This document shows, in pieces, positions 44,368 to 56,009 of a stretch of 64,000 nt of DNA. Every line of letters starts with the position of its first letter. The first letter of the stretch is position 1. The DNA is from Varanus komodoensis (taxonomy: Eukaryota > Chordata > Lepidosauria > Squamata > Varanidae): positions 3,662,418-3,726,417 of the forward strand of contig NW_025336481.1 of NCBI RefSeq assembly GCF_004798865.1, in the 5' to 3' direction. Made by a program: the position numbers and the translations under genes. Below the pieces are notes generated by a model that was not told where the DNA came from, did no database searches, and saw only the letters and a list, made by a program, of their open reading frames with translations.

Positions 44368-45075
44368 AATTTATTTATTTATTTTATTTATTTTTATTTA
44401 TTAAAACATTTATATGCTGCCCCATTCGCCGAAGCCTCGGGGCGGCTTACAACATAATAAAAATTACAATAATAATATAAAATATAAACTAACAATATAA
44501 AGTAAATAATAATATAAAAGAAGTCGCCCTGGCCAGATAAATAAGCAAATACTGTTAACAATTAAAATGACGCTTAAATAAAAAGGTCTTTGCCTGGTGC
44601 CGAAAAACAAATAACGACGGTGCCAGGCAGACCTCTCTGGGGAGCACATTCCATAGATTGGGCACCACCACAGAGAAAGCTCTCCTCCGAGTACCCACCC
44701 TCCTAATTTCTTTCACGGAGGGTTCCCGGAGAAGGGCCTCTCCTGCCGATCTCAGGGGGCGGCTGGGCATATATGGATGTAAGCGTTCCTTCAGGTAACC
44801 AGGACCCAAGCCGTTTAGGGCTTTATAGGTCATCACCAACACCTTGAATTGGGCCCGGACTTCAATGGGAAGCCAGTGAAGCTGACGGAGGACTGGAGCC
44901 GTGTGAACATAATGCCCAGTCCCCATCAGCAGCCTGGCCGCTCTATTTTGAACCAACTGAAGTATCCGGACCGTCTTCAAGGGTAGCCCCACGTAAAGTG
45001 CGTTACAGAAGTCCAGACGGGAAGTCACCAGCGCGTGTGTCACTGTCGCCTCTGGATCGAAGCAGCTGCACGAGC
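44368..45075 (-). mobile_element. L2-like LINE, longest C-terminal copy
   Basis: The minus strand has a 162-codon open frame: VTSRLDFCNALYVGLPLKTV, LQLVQNRAARLLMGTGHYVH, PVLRQLHWLPIEVRAQFKVL, VMTYKALNGLGPGYLKERL, ending LAPSLFVFRHQAKTFLFKRH. The SRLDYCNaLl.GLP...LQ.vQN.AARl.......i.pvL..LHWLP signature is diagnostic of the L2 clade C-terminal region. The tail with GAAGCCTCGGGGCGGCTTAC lies at 44420-44455. It is 5' truncated near 45075. Confidence 0.92.
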
Positions 45076-45664
45076 CTTTGAGAGCTGGTCCTGCATGTGC
45101 TGTCGCCTTTGGAAAGGCAGTGCAAGCACAAAGTGGCCTTCTCAGCAGTGGCCCCGATGGGACTCAAGCAACCAGGCCATCTTTCTTTGAACTGTGTTCC
45201 ACTGCCAAGGGACTGCCTTGACCCTGCTGTTGCTCAATTTTAGTTATCAACTGTTTTCGTTTTTGGCATGTTTCCTGCTGCTTTTGGCTTGTTAGCATAT
45301 TCCGGCTATGGGGAAGTATAGAAATGCACATGCCTGTAATAGTTAGTTTTATTAGCTTGCATCCTTCTGTCAGCAGAAGGGCGTAATTAATGGCGCCAGT
45401 TTTTCCTTCCATGCTGCAGCTTCTCTGTGCGCCCCCAAATCTGTTTGTAAGCTACTTCAAATGATTCTTTGAGCAGTGGAGGTGGAATGAGAAAAGGTGG
45501 GTAATTTTAGCATAAGCAAAAATATATAGGCAACCATTATTCAGGTCCCTGGTCCTTAGCAGTGATTCACAGTTACCTGCAGCAGTATGGATGGTGTTTC
45601 TGCCCCTGTCATGGTGGTATTTCATGTACAAGGAGCAGCCAGGTCTAAGGCCCTCCTCTCTTTA

Positions 45665-45908
45665 GCAGATATTTATCTATTGGATTTATATCTCACCTTT
45701 TTGTTACAACCAACTCAGAGTGGCTTACATCGTTCTCCTCTACCTGTGTTCACTCTTATCCCCACAACAACAACCCTGTGAGGTAGGTTGGACTGAGTCT
45801 GTGACTGGCCCAAGGTCCCCCAGTTGGCTGCATCACTAAGCGGGGACTCGAACCCAGATTGCCAGAGTTCCAGTCCTGTACTCTGAACCACTGCGCCACA
45901 CTGGTTTT
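45665..45908 (-). mobile_element. tRNA-derived SINE
   Basis: The minus strand begins CAGTGTGGCGCAGTGGTTCA (box A) and has GGGTTCGAGTCCCCGCTTAG (box B), then the usual body. The RNA polymerase III boxes are well kept. Confidence 0.88.
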
Positions 45909-46894
45909 AGAAGCTGGATAGTTTAAAAGGGTGCCTAATGAATTGGGATGCAGCTTAAAATCAGGATGGTTGGCTATATGGCAACAAAGGGCAGCCATTT
46001 CCTTTTAGGAGAGTCTTGTCAGGCCCAGGGTTCGGCTGCAGCATCAGGAGGGGCGGCAGGGGGGATGGAGCCGAATGGAAGTCTTGGAGTGATGCTTGGA
46101 GGGCCAGAAGCAAATGATGGTGATTATTTCATTTCTATACTGCCTCATTCCACTCATATGCAGATTAAGTTGATCAGTTAGAAGTTATGCAGTCAGTGAA
46201 CTAAGACTGCCTTAACGGGTTGATAATCCAATGCACAGATAATGATGTGGATTTTTCACACAGACTGTCATCACTGGGCGTGGAGAGAGTGACATTTGCC
46301 CACCTTGGCTCTGTCCACATGGCGGTGTCTTCACTCACCTTACCAGAGCAGTGGTTGGTGGCACCACACGTGGATCTTCTGAAGTAATCATTTCTCCTGT
46401 GTGGCGCTATGACCTGGCTGCATCCAAAGGCCTCCCTTCAGATTGTCTTTGGAAAGGATATGTTGAAAGGCGGCCACCTAGGTAAGTTCAGGTTTGCGTG
46501 CGCACACACACATTCAGTAAATTGGAAATAAACAAAATAGTAAGTGAACAACCAAAAACCCAGGATGCAGCTTTGGTTCTGTTTCTGGAAAGAATTGCCA
46601 TTGTGGGATCAAAATAAAATCTGCCTTACTCTGATGTTGGACCAGCTCTATCTAGGCCAAGGTTCAAATCTTTCTTGGCCCAGCTTGTGTTTACAAAAGG
46701 TCTTTTCACTTGACACTTCCCAGAAGCAGTGACTACTGTACTGCCCTGTGAACAGCTGAGTGGATCCCTGATCCATGTGGCTGTGAAACTACAGCGCCCC
46801 CTGTGGCTTTGAAGGAATTGTACAGAGGGTGTCTTCCCTGCAGACTAGCCCTCTTGCAATTGCAATGCATTCCAATGTGCCTACTCAAAATGAT

Positions 46895-46985
46895 GGACAC
46901 CCACCTGAGAGGGATGGTCTTACTTCAGTCCTGCATTGAGCAGGGGGTCGGACTCGATGGGCCTCTGGCCTCTTTCAGCTCTGAT
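46895..46985 (+). mobile_element. CR1 3' terminus
   Basis: CCTGAGAGGGATGGTCTTAC, GAGCAGGGGGTCGGACTCGA and GCCTCTGGCCTCTTTCAGCT are the CR1 3' UTR. It meets the next LINE tail to tail. Confidence 0.7.
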
Positions 46986-48625
46986 GATGATGCTCGTCCA
47001 TCATTTTCGATGAGGGCCTTGACATCTAACAGGTTGTGAGCTGTCCATGGTGTGTCCGCAGGTGGCTGATAAGGCCGATACGGGCACGGAGTGTTCTGCC
47101 ACATGTCGGGCGGACATGTGTGGGCACCACTGTTGCAGCGTTTGCAACTCTGGCTTTACGGAGCGCTCGCTTCTCTTGTGCTACGGTTGTCCTTCTGGCT
47201 TCAGAAGCTTGGCAGCCTTGGTGGATCAGCGTGCACCATGTCGATCGGTCTTGTGCCCGGGTCTCCCAGGAGGTGGTGTCGATAACCAGGGACCTGAGAG
47301 AGGCTCTCAGCGTGTCTTTGTATCGCTTCTTTTGTCCCGCGGGCGATTGCTTTCCTTGAGACAGCTCACCATAGAAGAGCTGTTTGGTCTGGCATCCTTG
47401 CAACATGGCCCGCCCAGCGTGTCTGGGCTTCCACCAGCAGGGTGTGAACTGACGGCAGGCCTGCTCTGGAGAGGACCTCTGTGTCTGGCACCTTGTCCTG
47501 CCACCGGATCCTCAAAAGTCTGCAGAGGCAAGTCGTGTGGAAGTGGTTCAGTTGCCTAGTGTGCCTCCTGTATACCGTCCAAGTCTCACTGGCATACATC
47601 AGGGTAGTTAGCACTACTGCTTGGTAAACTTTAAGCTTTGTAGCAAGGCTTATTCCACGGCGGTCCCACACTTTGGTCTGCAGTCTGCCGAATGCAGAGC
47701 TTGCCTTGGCGATTCTGCAGTTGACCTCGATGTCAGTTGTCACTGCGTGGGAAAGGGTGCTGCCAAGGCATGTAAATTGGCCCACTGCTTGCAGCTTTTG
47801 TCCCTTCACTGTGACGGTGGGCTCTTGGTGTTGGGCTTTCGGAGCTGGCTGATGCATCACTTTGGTTTATCTGTGTTGATGAGGAGGCCGAAGTTGTCGC
47901 ATGCTGCTGCGAATTTGTCCATGCTGGCTTGCATTTCCTGCTCTGATCCAGCATTCAGGGCACAGTCGTCAGCAAAAAGGAGGTCTCGTAGCACAGTCTC
48001 CTTTATCTTGGTGACAGCCTGGAGTCTTCACAGGTTGAACAGTTTCCCGTCGGTCCTGTATCTCAGGCTGACTCCCAAGGAACTGTTCTGAAAGGCGTCT
48101 GTCAGCATGGCTGAAAACATGATGCTGAACAGGGTCGGTGCCAGCACGCACCCTTGCTTGACGCCGTTTGTGACGGCAAAGGCCTCTGAAGCTTCTCTGT
48201 CGTCCAAAATACGAGCCGTCATGCCTTCATGGAACTGACGTACCATCAGGATGACTCTGTCAGGGCACCCAAACTTAGACATGATGCGCCACAGACCTTC
48301 GCGACGGACCATGTCAAAAGCCTTGGTGAGATCCACGAAGATGGTGTACAGTTCACGAGTCTGCTCTTGACACTTCTCTTGGAGCTGTCGGGCTGCGAAG
48401 ATCATGTCCACAGTGCCACGCTCTTTGCGGAAGCCACACTGTGTCTCGGGCAGTAGACCCTGTTCCGGGTGGTCAATCCGGCGATTCAGCAACACACGTG
48501 CAAGGGTCTTGCCTGCGATGGAGAGCTCTTTCAGTTCCACCGCTCTGTGATTCATGCTCCATGCAGTTAGGACGGCTTCCAGGTTAGTGGCTGTCAGGGT
48601 CGTGGCCAAAAGTCACAGAAAGCAG
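46985..48625 (-). mobile_element. Non-LTR retrotransposon with reverse transcriptase and C-terminal zinc finger
   Basis: The minus strand encodes, from right to left, LLPETQCGFRKERGTVDMIF and ELYTIFVDLTKAFDMVRREG (48500-48290), then VTNGVKQGCVLAPTLFSIMF: reverse-transcriptase blocks with an intact-looking LTKAFD core. After a break come FTCLGSTLSHAVTTDIEVN, VVLTTLMYASETWTVYRRHT and RWAGHVARMPD. Near 47070 is a Cys/His finger ending RARIGLISHLRTHHG. It carries several frame breaks and lacks the 5' part, including any visible endonuclease. The RT order and SETWT/WAGHVARM motifs fit RTE- or I-related elements; the clade is unsettled. A GATGAT-type triplet marks the 3' end. Confidence 0.82.
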
Positions 48626-49616
48626 CATGTTCGATGGCTGACGTTCCACCTGCATGGAGGGAGGAAACGTTCAGGAAGAGCATTGGAGAGCTGAAATCCA
48701 GGGCAGCAGCCTTTCCAAAGTCGACTGCCGGCACAAAGGAACGGTAGTGCAGCAAGGCCATTTGTGTGCTTGGACTTTATGGGCTTCTAGGGTCCCACTG
48801 AAGTGGCTTGGTGCAGGCTCTCTCCGGAAACGAGAGCAGTCCAAAAGACTTCCACTTGTCGGCGGTGCTCCCAACATGCTAAAGAATTAAGGGATGCCAG
48901 CGAGTTCCAAAAAGTGTTCTATTTTAAACGCTTGCATCTAACAAAGAGTGCTTTGAACAAAGAAGATACTACTTGTTTGTTTTTTTAAAAAATGTTCCTT
49001 TCCTATTTAGCAAGGGCTTTTCTAGCTTTTCTTTATGCAAAGTCAGACTTATTGTAGGAAAGAAAGGTTTTCTTGCCGTGGCACAGTTTGTGTTGAACGG
49101 GGCAAGGTCGTTCCAACACCCTTGTCCCATGGATGAACAATAGCCATTTCTGTGCTGCCGTGGAACGCTGAAACTTGAGGCCCGCTGCAGCTGTGAAGCT
49201 GGGCCAACTGCCCCCACCCCCCCCAATGATAGGCCCTGCCATGTGTGTGACCTCTATGGGAAGCGCATGCTCCCTTCCCCACTGCCTGTCCCGTGATTTC
49301 AAACTGCTTCCACATTCTTATGAGAAATAACAAAACAACGGAACGATTTGCCCGTGCTGAATTTAGAAACGGGACTTGCGAGCGTTGTATGTGTTGAGGC
49401 AGAAAGGGGGCCCACGATCCTAGCACGCCCCTTTGTAGGGCTCTTTTAATTGTCTGAACATGTATAGGATTGTGCTCTTAACAAGGGTTTTTCTGCCCCA
49501 CCGCAATGCTTTTTTCTGGCCTTAGAAATGGGATTATGAACATGGGGTCCCTTGCAGCGAACATCAAAAGAACCACTTGGAGGCCAGAAATTGGCCCCCG
49601 AGAGGAAGAAAAGGGG

Positions 49617-49830
49617 GTGCAGTGTGGCATAGTGGTTAAGGGTGTAGGGCTGAGACTTAGGAGATATGAGCTCTAGCCCCCACTTAGCCACTGAGCTGAA
49701 TGGGCCGATTGCAGACTCCCAGTCCAACCTACCTTACAGGATTGTTGTTGAGGATAAGATTTAGAGGAGGAGGAGAATTATGCGAGCCGCCTTGAGTTCC
49801 ATGAAAGGAAAAAGGGTGGAATACAAACAC
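49617..49830 (+). mobile_element. tRNA-derived SINE
   Basis: GGTGCAGTGTGGCATAGTGG TTAAGGG forms the head; AACCTACCTTACAGGATTGT and GAGCCGCCTTGAGTTCCATG follow. Box B (GAGCTCTAGCCCCC) is diverged. Confidence 0.82.
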
Positions 49831-49848
49831 ACACACACACACACAAAC
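49828..49848. repeat. (CA)n microsatellite
   Basis: About ten CA dinucleotides grown from the SINE tail. Confidence 0.9.
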
Positions 49849-50404
49849 GGAAGTGTATCCAAATGGGTCTCAGCTGCCCTCCCTCCTCTTTTGCGGCGCC
49901 TCATCTAGGCAACCGAGAAGGGCACAAGGTGTGGTGTGGCAGAAATTGGTGATGCCACACCTTGCGCTGTGCATTGAATGCATGCAAGTCTACGAGGTCA
50001 GAGGTTCATTGGCATCAAGCACAGAGGGCATGAACTGTGCCCTAAAGCAGTTTCCCAAGAGTTTGACGGAAGCATAATTACATAAAGCACTGTTAAACAC
50101 TGAAAACAATATTAGAAGTTGTAACAATGATTCAAACAGCCACATTTAAAGATGTGGCTTGACCCTCGTCCTGAACAAAAAGAGTGTGGGAAACAGTGAG
50201 GACCCCACTGGGAATGCATTCCAGAGCATGGAAACAATGCAACCCCCCCACCCCCATTTCCTGCATGTCTCTGCAAGAGAGCGGTTGATTTTAAGAACCG
50301 AGCAATTTCAGAGCAAGGTAGGCAGTTATTCATACAAGCAGGCTCTGAGCTGTTCAGGGTACAATGCATTGCACGTTTAGTAATAATAATTAAAAAAATG
50401 TGCA

Positions 50405-50465
50405 CATTTCCCAGCTGGGGCATGCTGGGAATTGTAGGACTTTTTCTGCCAAAAGATGCATAGCA
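50405..50465. mobile_element. Palindromic MITE-like half element
   Basis: CAGCTGGGGCATGCTGGGAA and TTGTAGGACTTTTTCTGCCA. Only one arm is clear. Confidence 0.4.
50420..50438 (-). promoter_or_regulatory. Near-consensus ZNF143/SBS motif
   Basis: On the minus strand it reads CCTACAATTCCCAGCATGC, one base from ACTACAATTCCCAGCATGC. No promoter-like sequence surrounds it. Confidence 0.45.
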
Positions 50466-50824
50466 TCACACCATTACAGCTTTAAAGGCTAAGACCATCA
50501 TCTTAGCAACCAGTGCAGACCTTTCCATTTTGAAGTGATAGGATAATGAAACCAATCTCCTCCCAAAGCAGTCCCAGAGCGGTATATGAGGCATAAAATG
50601 TATGCACACAATATAATAGAAACACACTGGAAAATCAACCAAATCTGTGTCGTTCTCACATCCATATAAAAAGAGCAAGGAACTCAATAAATAACACAAG
50701 CTGTTCCTGTGAGAAACAAAGTGACTGATGAAGGGAAATATAACATAAATTCCCATCACATTGAGCAGGATGCAATAAAAAGGGGGAGAACTTACAACCA
50801 GGAAGCTTTCAATTAACATTGCAG

Positions 50825-50995
50825 GAGTGCCCTCTCCATTTCGATCTCCCCCAAAACTTGCAAAGTAGGTTGGACTGAGAAATAGCAACTGGTCCCACAA
50901 GGTCATGGTGTTTGAGGATTTGAACCTGCCAGTGGGAAGCACAACAGCCTGGGAGCCAAATTCCATTATGGAGAAGTCATCCGGTGCTGCATGCC
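50825..50995 (-). mobile_element. SINE fragment, diverged
   Basis: AAGTAGGTTGGACTGAGAAA and GGTCCCACAAGGTCATGGTG, TTTGAACCTGCCAGTGGG. This is an old antisense SINE remnant without its head. Confidence 0.4.
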
Positions 50996-51957
50996 AAAGG
51001 GTAGGGCCAGGCACAGAAGAAGGTGGGGGAAGGAGACTAATGAAAGGGGAATCGACCATGAATCTCCTGGCCACACTGAGGAAGAAGCACTATGACCTGC
51101 TCCTAGGAAGATTTCAGTTGTCGTAAGGACATTTCTCCCCTTATTTCTTTTCAACAGGTCAAGTTGAAAAGCTTCTAAAAACAGTCCTTTCTTGAGTGAG
51201 GCTGGCTCTGCAATACAGATTGAGAAGTAATAAAGTCGCTTTAATCTCTCTGACTGGTGGGGTTCGCTCTTGCCCATGTCATGAATCGATCCCAAACTCT
51301 CACTCCTCCCTTCCAGAAGGGCTGGCTCCTCCCTCAGGGAAGTTCATTCCGCTTGTGGGCCAGGCGGTAGGAGCGCTGGGCATTGATTGGTCCGCTCACC
51401 TGCCTTGCTGATGAGCCACTGGGCTGATGACCCTAATGTGGCACTGAAGGGTCCTTGCAAGGAAGTGAATCTCAGGTCAGTCATTAGCTTACCAGCTGGC
51501 CTTAAGCAAGATGTTAGTTTTAATATGGGAGGTTAATAGTAGGAGAAAAGCTCCTGCCCCAGTTTAAAGTAGGAAATAGCATGTGAATGTGGTCTGAATG
51601 CAGTATTACTCCAACTGAAGTTCATTTCAGAGGGTCTACTCTAAGTAGGAATACCATTGGACAGTTCATGAACACTGTGGAAAACATGTGCATTGTGAGC
51701 GAGCCAGATTGGTGGACAACTTTAGAGTTATTTCAGCATTGACAAAAGTTAGTTTCATTGTGTTGGTCTCACACCAGGAACTGGCAATGGCATTGTGTGT
51801 AAGATTTTCCTTTCAGGGAAGGGGGATTCCCTTTCTCCCCCTTCTCGGGAGCTTTAATATTTGTCTGACAAGCCTTCCAGACTTCCATGCAGAAGACTTC
51901 GGCAGTCAGTGTGAGCTGACAGAACGGGAGCTGGCTTTTTGCCACCCGGCTCCCACT

Positions 51958-52015
51958 AGAGGTGTTTGACTGCAGCTCCCATCATCCCTAGCCACACACC
52001 GAGAGGCAGCGGGCT
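51958..52015. mobile_element. Palindromic MITE-like half element
   Basis: TTGACTGCAGCTCCCATCAT and CCCTAGCCACACACCGAGAG match one arm and part of the loop. Confidence 0.4.
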
Positions 52016-52079
52016 GAAGAAGCCTGGCGATGCACGTGACGGAGCATCGTGTTTTTGTTTTCCACTCCGGTTGCTCCTT

Positions 52080-52480
52080 CAATCCCGACAGAAAACCTCT
52101 CGAGGGGTTAAGCTAAATGGCTCCCCAGCCGCCCCACGGTGCCGTCATTGGAGTTTTCTTTAGCCGTGCCTGAAGAATCCTGGCAGCGTCTGCCGACTGG
52201 CAAGCATCCCAGTGGTGCATCCAGCAAAGGAACAAGCCCTCGGCAGAGCCAAAGCGGGGCCGCTCGTTGCGCTCATGCCCGTTATGCGCAAGCCATGGGA
52301 ACGCCGTCTCCCAGGGGACCCCCTCGCGCCCCGTCCAGGTCCTCCAAGAGCTGCGGGGTGAGCAAGCCCCCGCTGGCTCTCCCCCGGTGCTCTGCTTCGT
52401 CACCACCATGTTAGGCCGTGCCGTTCAGCTCCGCCGAGCCGCTCCCGATGCGCCATGTTCATTCAACGGAACGGCTTTGG
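52080..52480. promoter_or_regulatory. GC-rich, CpG-bearing block
   Basis: CpG dinucleotides are clearly denser here than in flanking spacer (for example GCGGGGCCGCTCGTTGCGCT and CCCTCGCGCCCCGTCC), and a GTGAGC donor-like site follows CTGCGG near 52360. It could be a small CpG promoter for an unseen transcript, or an old CpG-rich repeat. No protein was recognised in it. Confidence 0.35.
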
Positions 52481-53039
52481 GTCTACGACGTCAGGCTTTT
52501 TGGAAAGCTGTCAGCCTTTGGCAGCAGGAAGCAGATGGAAAAGGCTCGCTGATCCGTCTCTCGAGTGCTTCTTGTTCTGCACAGTGTCAACACGGAGGGA
52601 TTAAAAGAAAGGCAGAAACAGCGTGGAATCTGCGGCCGGAGATCTATGCCAGCAACGGTGCCCGCCCTCTTCGTGTTGCTTTTTTTAAAGAAGGAAAAAG
52701 CAATGAAAAACTGCTGGAAAAGCCTCAGTGGGAATTCGGCAGGAATCCTCAGCGCAACAATGAAAAGCTCCTAGTTGCAGCATTGTTTTCCTTGGTGTAA
52801 ACAAGCACACACAAAAACACACAAACACGGTTTTCTTAAATATACCTCTGCTCTGTGCTGTTACCCCCAGCAGAGACATTCTGTGTGCTCCTTGCCCCCC
52901 TCTTAGCGCCCGTTAAAGCTTCAGAACGCAGATTGGCTCCTTCTTGAGGGAAAATACATTCCTGGCCGTTCAGAATGAAAAGACACAGGGTTAATTCTCT
53001 GCCCCACCTGTTTTACCTACAAAGACACTCATGCCAAAG

Positions 53040-53420
53040 TACAAAAAAAGCAATAAACATTTATTTGATACAGCTGTGGGTTTCATTTTAATACATACAG
53101 TACATAGATTTGTCTCTTCAAGGGTTTCAGTGGTGCTGATATTAATATTTATTTATTACAGTACTCAAGCTGAGGATTTATTTTGTCAATGATTACCAAA
53201 AGGACAGATCGTCACAAATCAGGAGTTTTAAGATAGTTTACAGTTAAAACATTTTAATTTTTTGTTTTTGTATTTTTTTTGCAAATAAACACTTTTTAAT
53301 ATATATTTATATATATATTTATATATGGTTACAAGTGATAGACTGAAAATCTTTTTTTTTTTTTTAATTTTTCAAAATACACTTATGCAGTAATGTCTGG
53401 CATCAGGAGGGAAAAAAAAA
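53040..53420 (-). other. Probable 3' UTR end of an upstream minus-strand gene
   Basis: An abrupt, repeat-free AT-rich block. On the minus strand it runs through AU-rich segments and several AATAAA motifs, ending TATCAAATAAATGTTTATTG before T-rich and TGAGTGTCTTTGT sequence. That is the layout of a cleavage site with a downstream U/GU element. In human, ZNF512B lies directly upstream of UCKL1 in the same direction, so its terminal exon is the best guess. No zinc-finger coding exon was found in 53.4-64 kb, so the identity rests on synteny alone. Confidence 0.5.
53060..53065 (-). terminator. Poly(A) signal AATAAA (minus strand)
   Basis: AATAAA on the minus strand, with the likely cleavage at about 53035-53050 and a T-rich downstream element. 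The site is partly palindromic (AATAAACATTTATT), so a plus-strand reading is possible but has a weaker downstream element. Confidence 0.5.
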
Positions 53421-54779
53421 TAACCCAAATAGCCAAAAACAGCAACATTCGTCGATGCCCTGGAGTGGGTACCACCAAGAAAGAGAAGGAAAAATTTTAA
53501 AATCATTTTGCGTGTGTGTGTATGAATCGACAGTGAGGGTTGCTATGGGTTCTTGAGCACACCAGGAAGGATGGGACTTGCGCACTGCTGTGCCACTCCT
53601 GACAGATGGCGGCCACTGTGGCCCAACCATCCGTGGAAGGTGTGAGCAAACGGCCCATCCCACGTCCCACACAAGAGCTGCCCCATTCATCTGGGGGGAG
53701 TGGGGTGTCCTCCGGTGGCACCAGGGGCTCTAGATCTCTAGTTCTGAATGCACTCTTCTGAAAAGCGGTCTTTGGTCTCCCTGGAGGAGACCTCCATGGA
53801 GACCCAGAGTAGTCACATGAGTAGGTCCCCCGTTCCGGAGCGCAACCGCGGTGTTGCGAATGCGACACTTTGCCCCCGAGATTCGTCGCCACGCCTGAAC
53901 GTCAGCGGCAGATTGCAAGGGGGCAACGCCAGTGTGCCCACGGGAGCTCACCTATACACCTCTCCAGAGATGCTCAGCTTATATGTGCACATATATGGCA
54001 GCTTTGGCTTGAGCAGCTGCTAAGAAGAGGCGGGACTACAAGACCTGAGCTTGGTGCTCTGAGTGCCGGGTTCAAAGGACGCTCCTTCGTGAACACCCTG
54101 GTACGTTCGCAGAACCAGGTCACAACCCTTCTATTTCTCCTATCGCAAGTGCGCGACACAAACAACATCGCATTGCCAGTTTTTCCTGTACCCACCAGTC
54201 CAATCCTACGTTGAGCTAAGGGCAAAGCTGATGGATCTCAGTGGGGACGTGCCCAGTACAACTGGGCAGAACCCCGGAGGTGAGCTGCAAAATTGAGCAC
54301 GCTGTTTTCCTGTGCTACACAAATAGGATTTGGGCACATTTACCCCCTTCCCGTGGAGAAACTGATTGTCAAAATTTCTGAAAATCTCCACGTGGATCCA
54401 AACAACAGTTTTCTCCGATACTTAGAAGAAGCTGCTGCAAAAGGAAATGAGTCATGGACTGAGGCTCAACAGAACTTCTGTTTGGCCCCACTTAATATAT
54501 GCATGTGTGTATTTTCAAAGATCACCTAATGGGGAGATCCATACGGCACTTAAGCCATGGGAATGTGTGTATCCAATCCATTTCCCCTGGTTTTAGGAGA
54601 TCCAGATGAAACTATGTCATTTGAGGGGGAAAATATCCTTTTTGGGGTAGGATGTCATCCTACGAAAGAATCGCAATGCGAATCCATAATGGGACATCTT
54701 GTCACTGGAGTCGGAACCCCACCTTGTGAGGTTCCGCTCAACTTTAATAAGCCAGCCAATCAAAAGCCAAGGCAGCTTT

Positions 54780-54855
54780 CCCAAACCTGGTGCCCTGCAG
54801 GTATGTTGAACTTCAGCCAGGTCATGCTGGGAGTTGGCACAGCCCTTGGGAGGCA
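54780..54855. mobile_element. Palindromic MITE-like half element
   Basis: AACCTGGTGCCCTGCAGGTA is the outer end; GTTGAACTTCAGCCAGGTCA and TGCTGGGAGTTGGCACAG are diverged inner parts. Confidence 0.4.
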
Positions 54856-55234
54856 CCCAGAAAGGCAAGGCTAAGCTCAGTGGTATTTGCACTAAACCGC
54901 AGTTGCCGTCTTTGCTTTGCCCCAGTGCAGAAAAGAATGGTTAACTACACAACTCTGTATGTCCAGGAAGGCTGGGCTTGGTAGACATGCCAACTGCTCT
55001 TGCTGTTCTTTGCAAGCATTCCAGGGGAAACGGTAGTAAATGATCATTATGACAGTTTATTGCAGTAGTTTAGTATAACAGCAAGCTACTAATTTAACAC
55101 AAATTACTACTGCTCAAGTGAGGATCTGATAGCAGTATTTCTGGAAGTAAATTACCACTGCGGAAGAATGTAAACTAGGGATGTGCTCTCCTCCAAAGTA
55201 GATAAAAACTTGCTCCGTTTGTATAATATATTGA

Positions 55235-55385
55235 TATTTATCCCATTTCTTTCAGGTAACGCTAAGGTCCTCCCTTCTCCCTTTTAGCCTCACAACAACC
55301 CTGTGAGGTAGGTTAGGCTGAGAAATAGGAACTGCCCAAGGTCATGGCTAAGCAAAGATCTGAACCTGCAGATCTGCATGTCTCT
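55235..55385 (-). mobile_element. SINE fragment
   Basis: ATATTTATCCCATTTCTTTC, CACAACAACCCTGTGAGGTA and GGTTAGGCTGAGAAATAGGA are the antisense 3' part and body of the SINE; the tRNA head is missing. Confidence 0.6.
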
Positions 55386-55623
55386 GAACTTGATGGCCAG
55401 ATTCCACTGCAGTGAAGTTCTGGAGGGCTGCATTGCAGGGGAGGGTGGACCAGAGGGTCAGGCGGAGGGGAAAATACAAAAAATAAAACTGCAAAATCGA
55501 GCATGTTTTCGCCTCAAGTACGTACTGCAGGAACTGAACTGTAGGCAAGGCGTGTTAGTCTTTTAGCATGGGAGGGAAATGCTCTCAGTGTGGGGAGCCA
55601 CCAAAAGATTGCTACTCAGGAAA

Positions 55624-55652
55624 GGGGGTGGGGGCAGGGGAAGGGGGTGGCC
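55624..55652 (+). other. G-quadruplex-type G-run
   Basis: Four runs of four to five G spaced by one to three bases. Confidence 0.5.
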
Positions 55653-56009
55653 CTCTGGGGAATCCCAGAGGACTGGATTGGGACCCCAGGTGGGCTGGCT
55701 TTGCACCCCGGACCTGAAGTTCTTTATGCAGATGGCCCTGTTAAGGTTTAATTCTTCCTGGTTTCAGAAGTCAGTGCTGCACCTGATTCCTGCCACTCCA
55801 TTTCACTCTCAAGATCAGGACGGAATGTGGGAAATAAAAACAGGACCAAAAAACAAGCTGGTATCCCACTACCTGCCGAGCAAGTTCCTCCATGGGATTT
55901 TCTGGCCTTGCCTCTGGGCTGGTCAAGTTCAATGGGAATCCAGAATGCCTGCCACAGTAATGAAGGACTGCAGATAAACTGTCCACTTTTTCAGTTTAAT
56001 TCAGAGCTT

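Larger units (their letters stand above)
41430..53035. other. Spacer upstream of UCKL1
   Basis: About 11.6 kb between the UCKL1 promoter and the next probable transcript end. It holds LINE ends, SINEs and MITEs listed separately. Stretches 42.6-43.45, 45.95-46.8, 48.65-49.6 and 51.0-51.95 kb show no exon or known repeat. Confidence 0.65.

Noticed and set aside
52267-52800. Plus-strand frame of 177 codons in the CpG-rich block
   Set aside because: No similarity recognised and composition follows the local GC bias; kept only as part of the regulatory-block observation.
53052-53057. AATAAA on the plus strand
   Set aside because: It is the other half of a partly palindromic site; the downstream U/GU element and AU-rich upstream sequence fit the minus strand better.
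53503-53892. Minus-strand frame of 129 codons next to the probable 3' UTR
   Set aside because: It has no zinc-finger pattern or other similarity to ZNF512B and no ATG; probably UTR.
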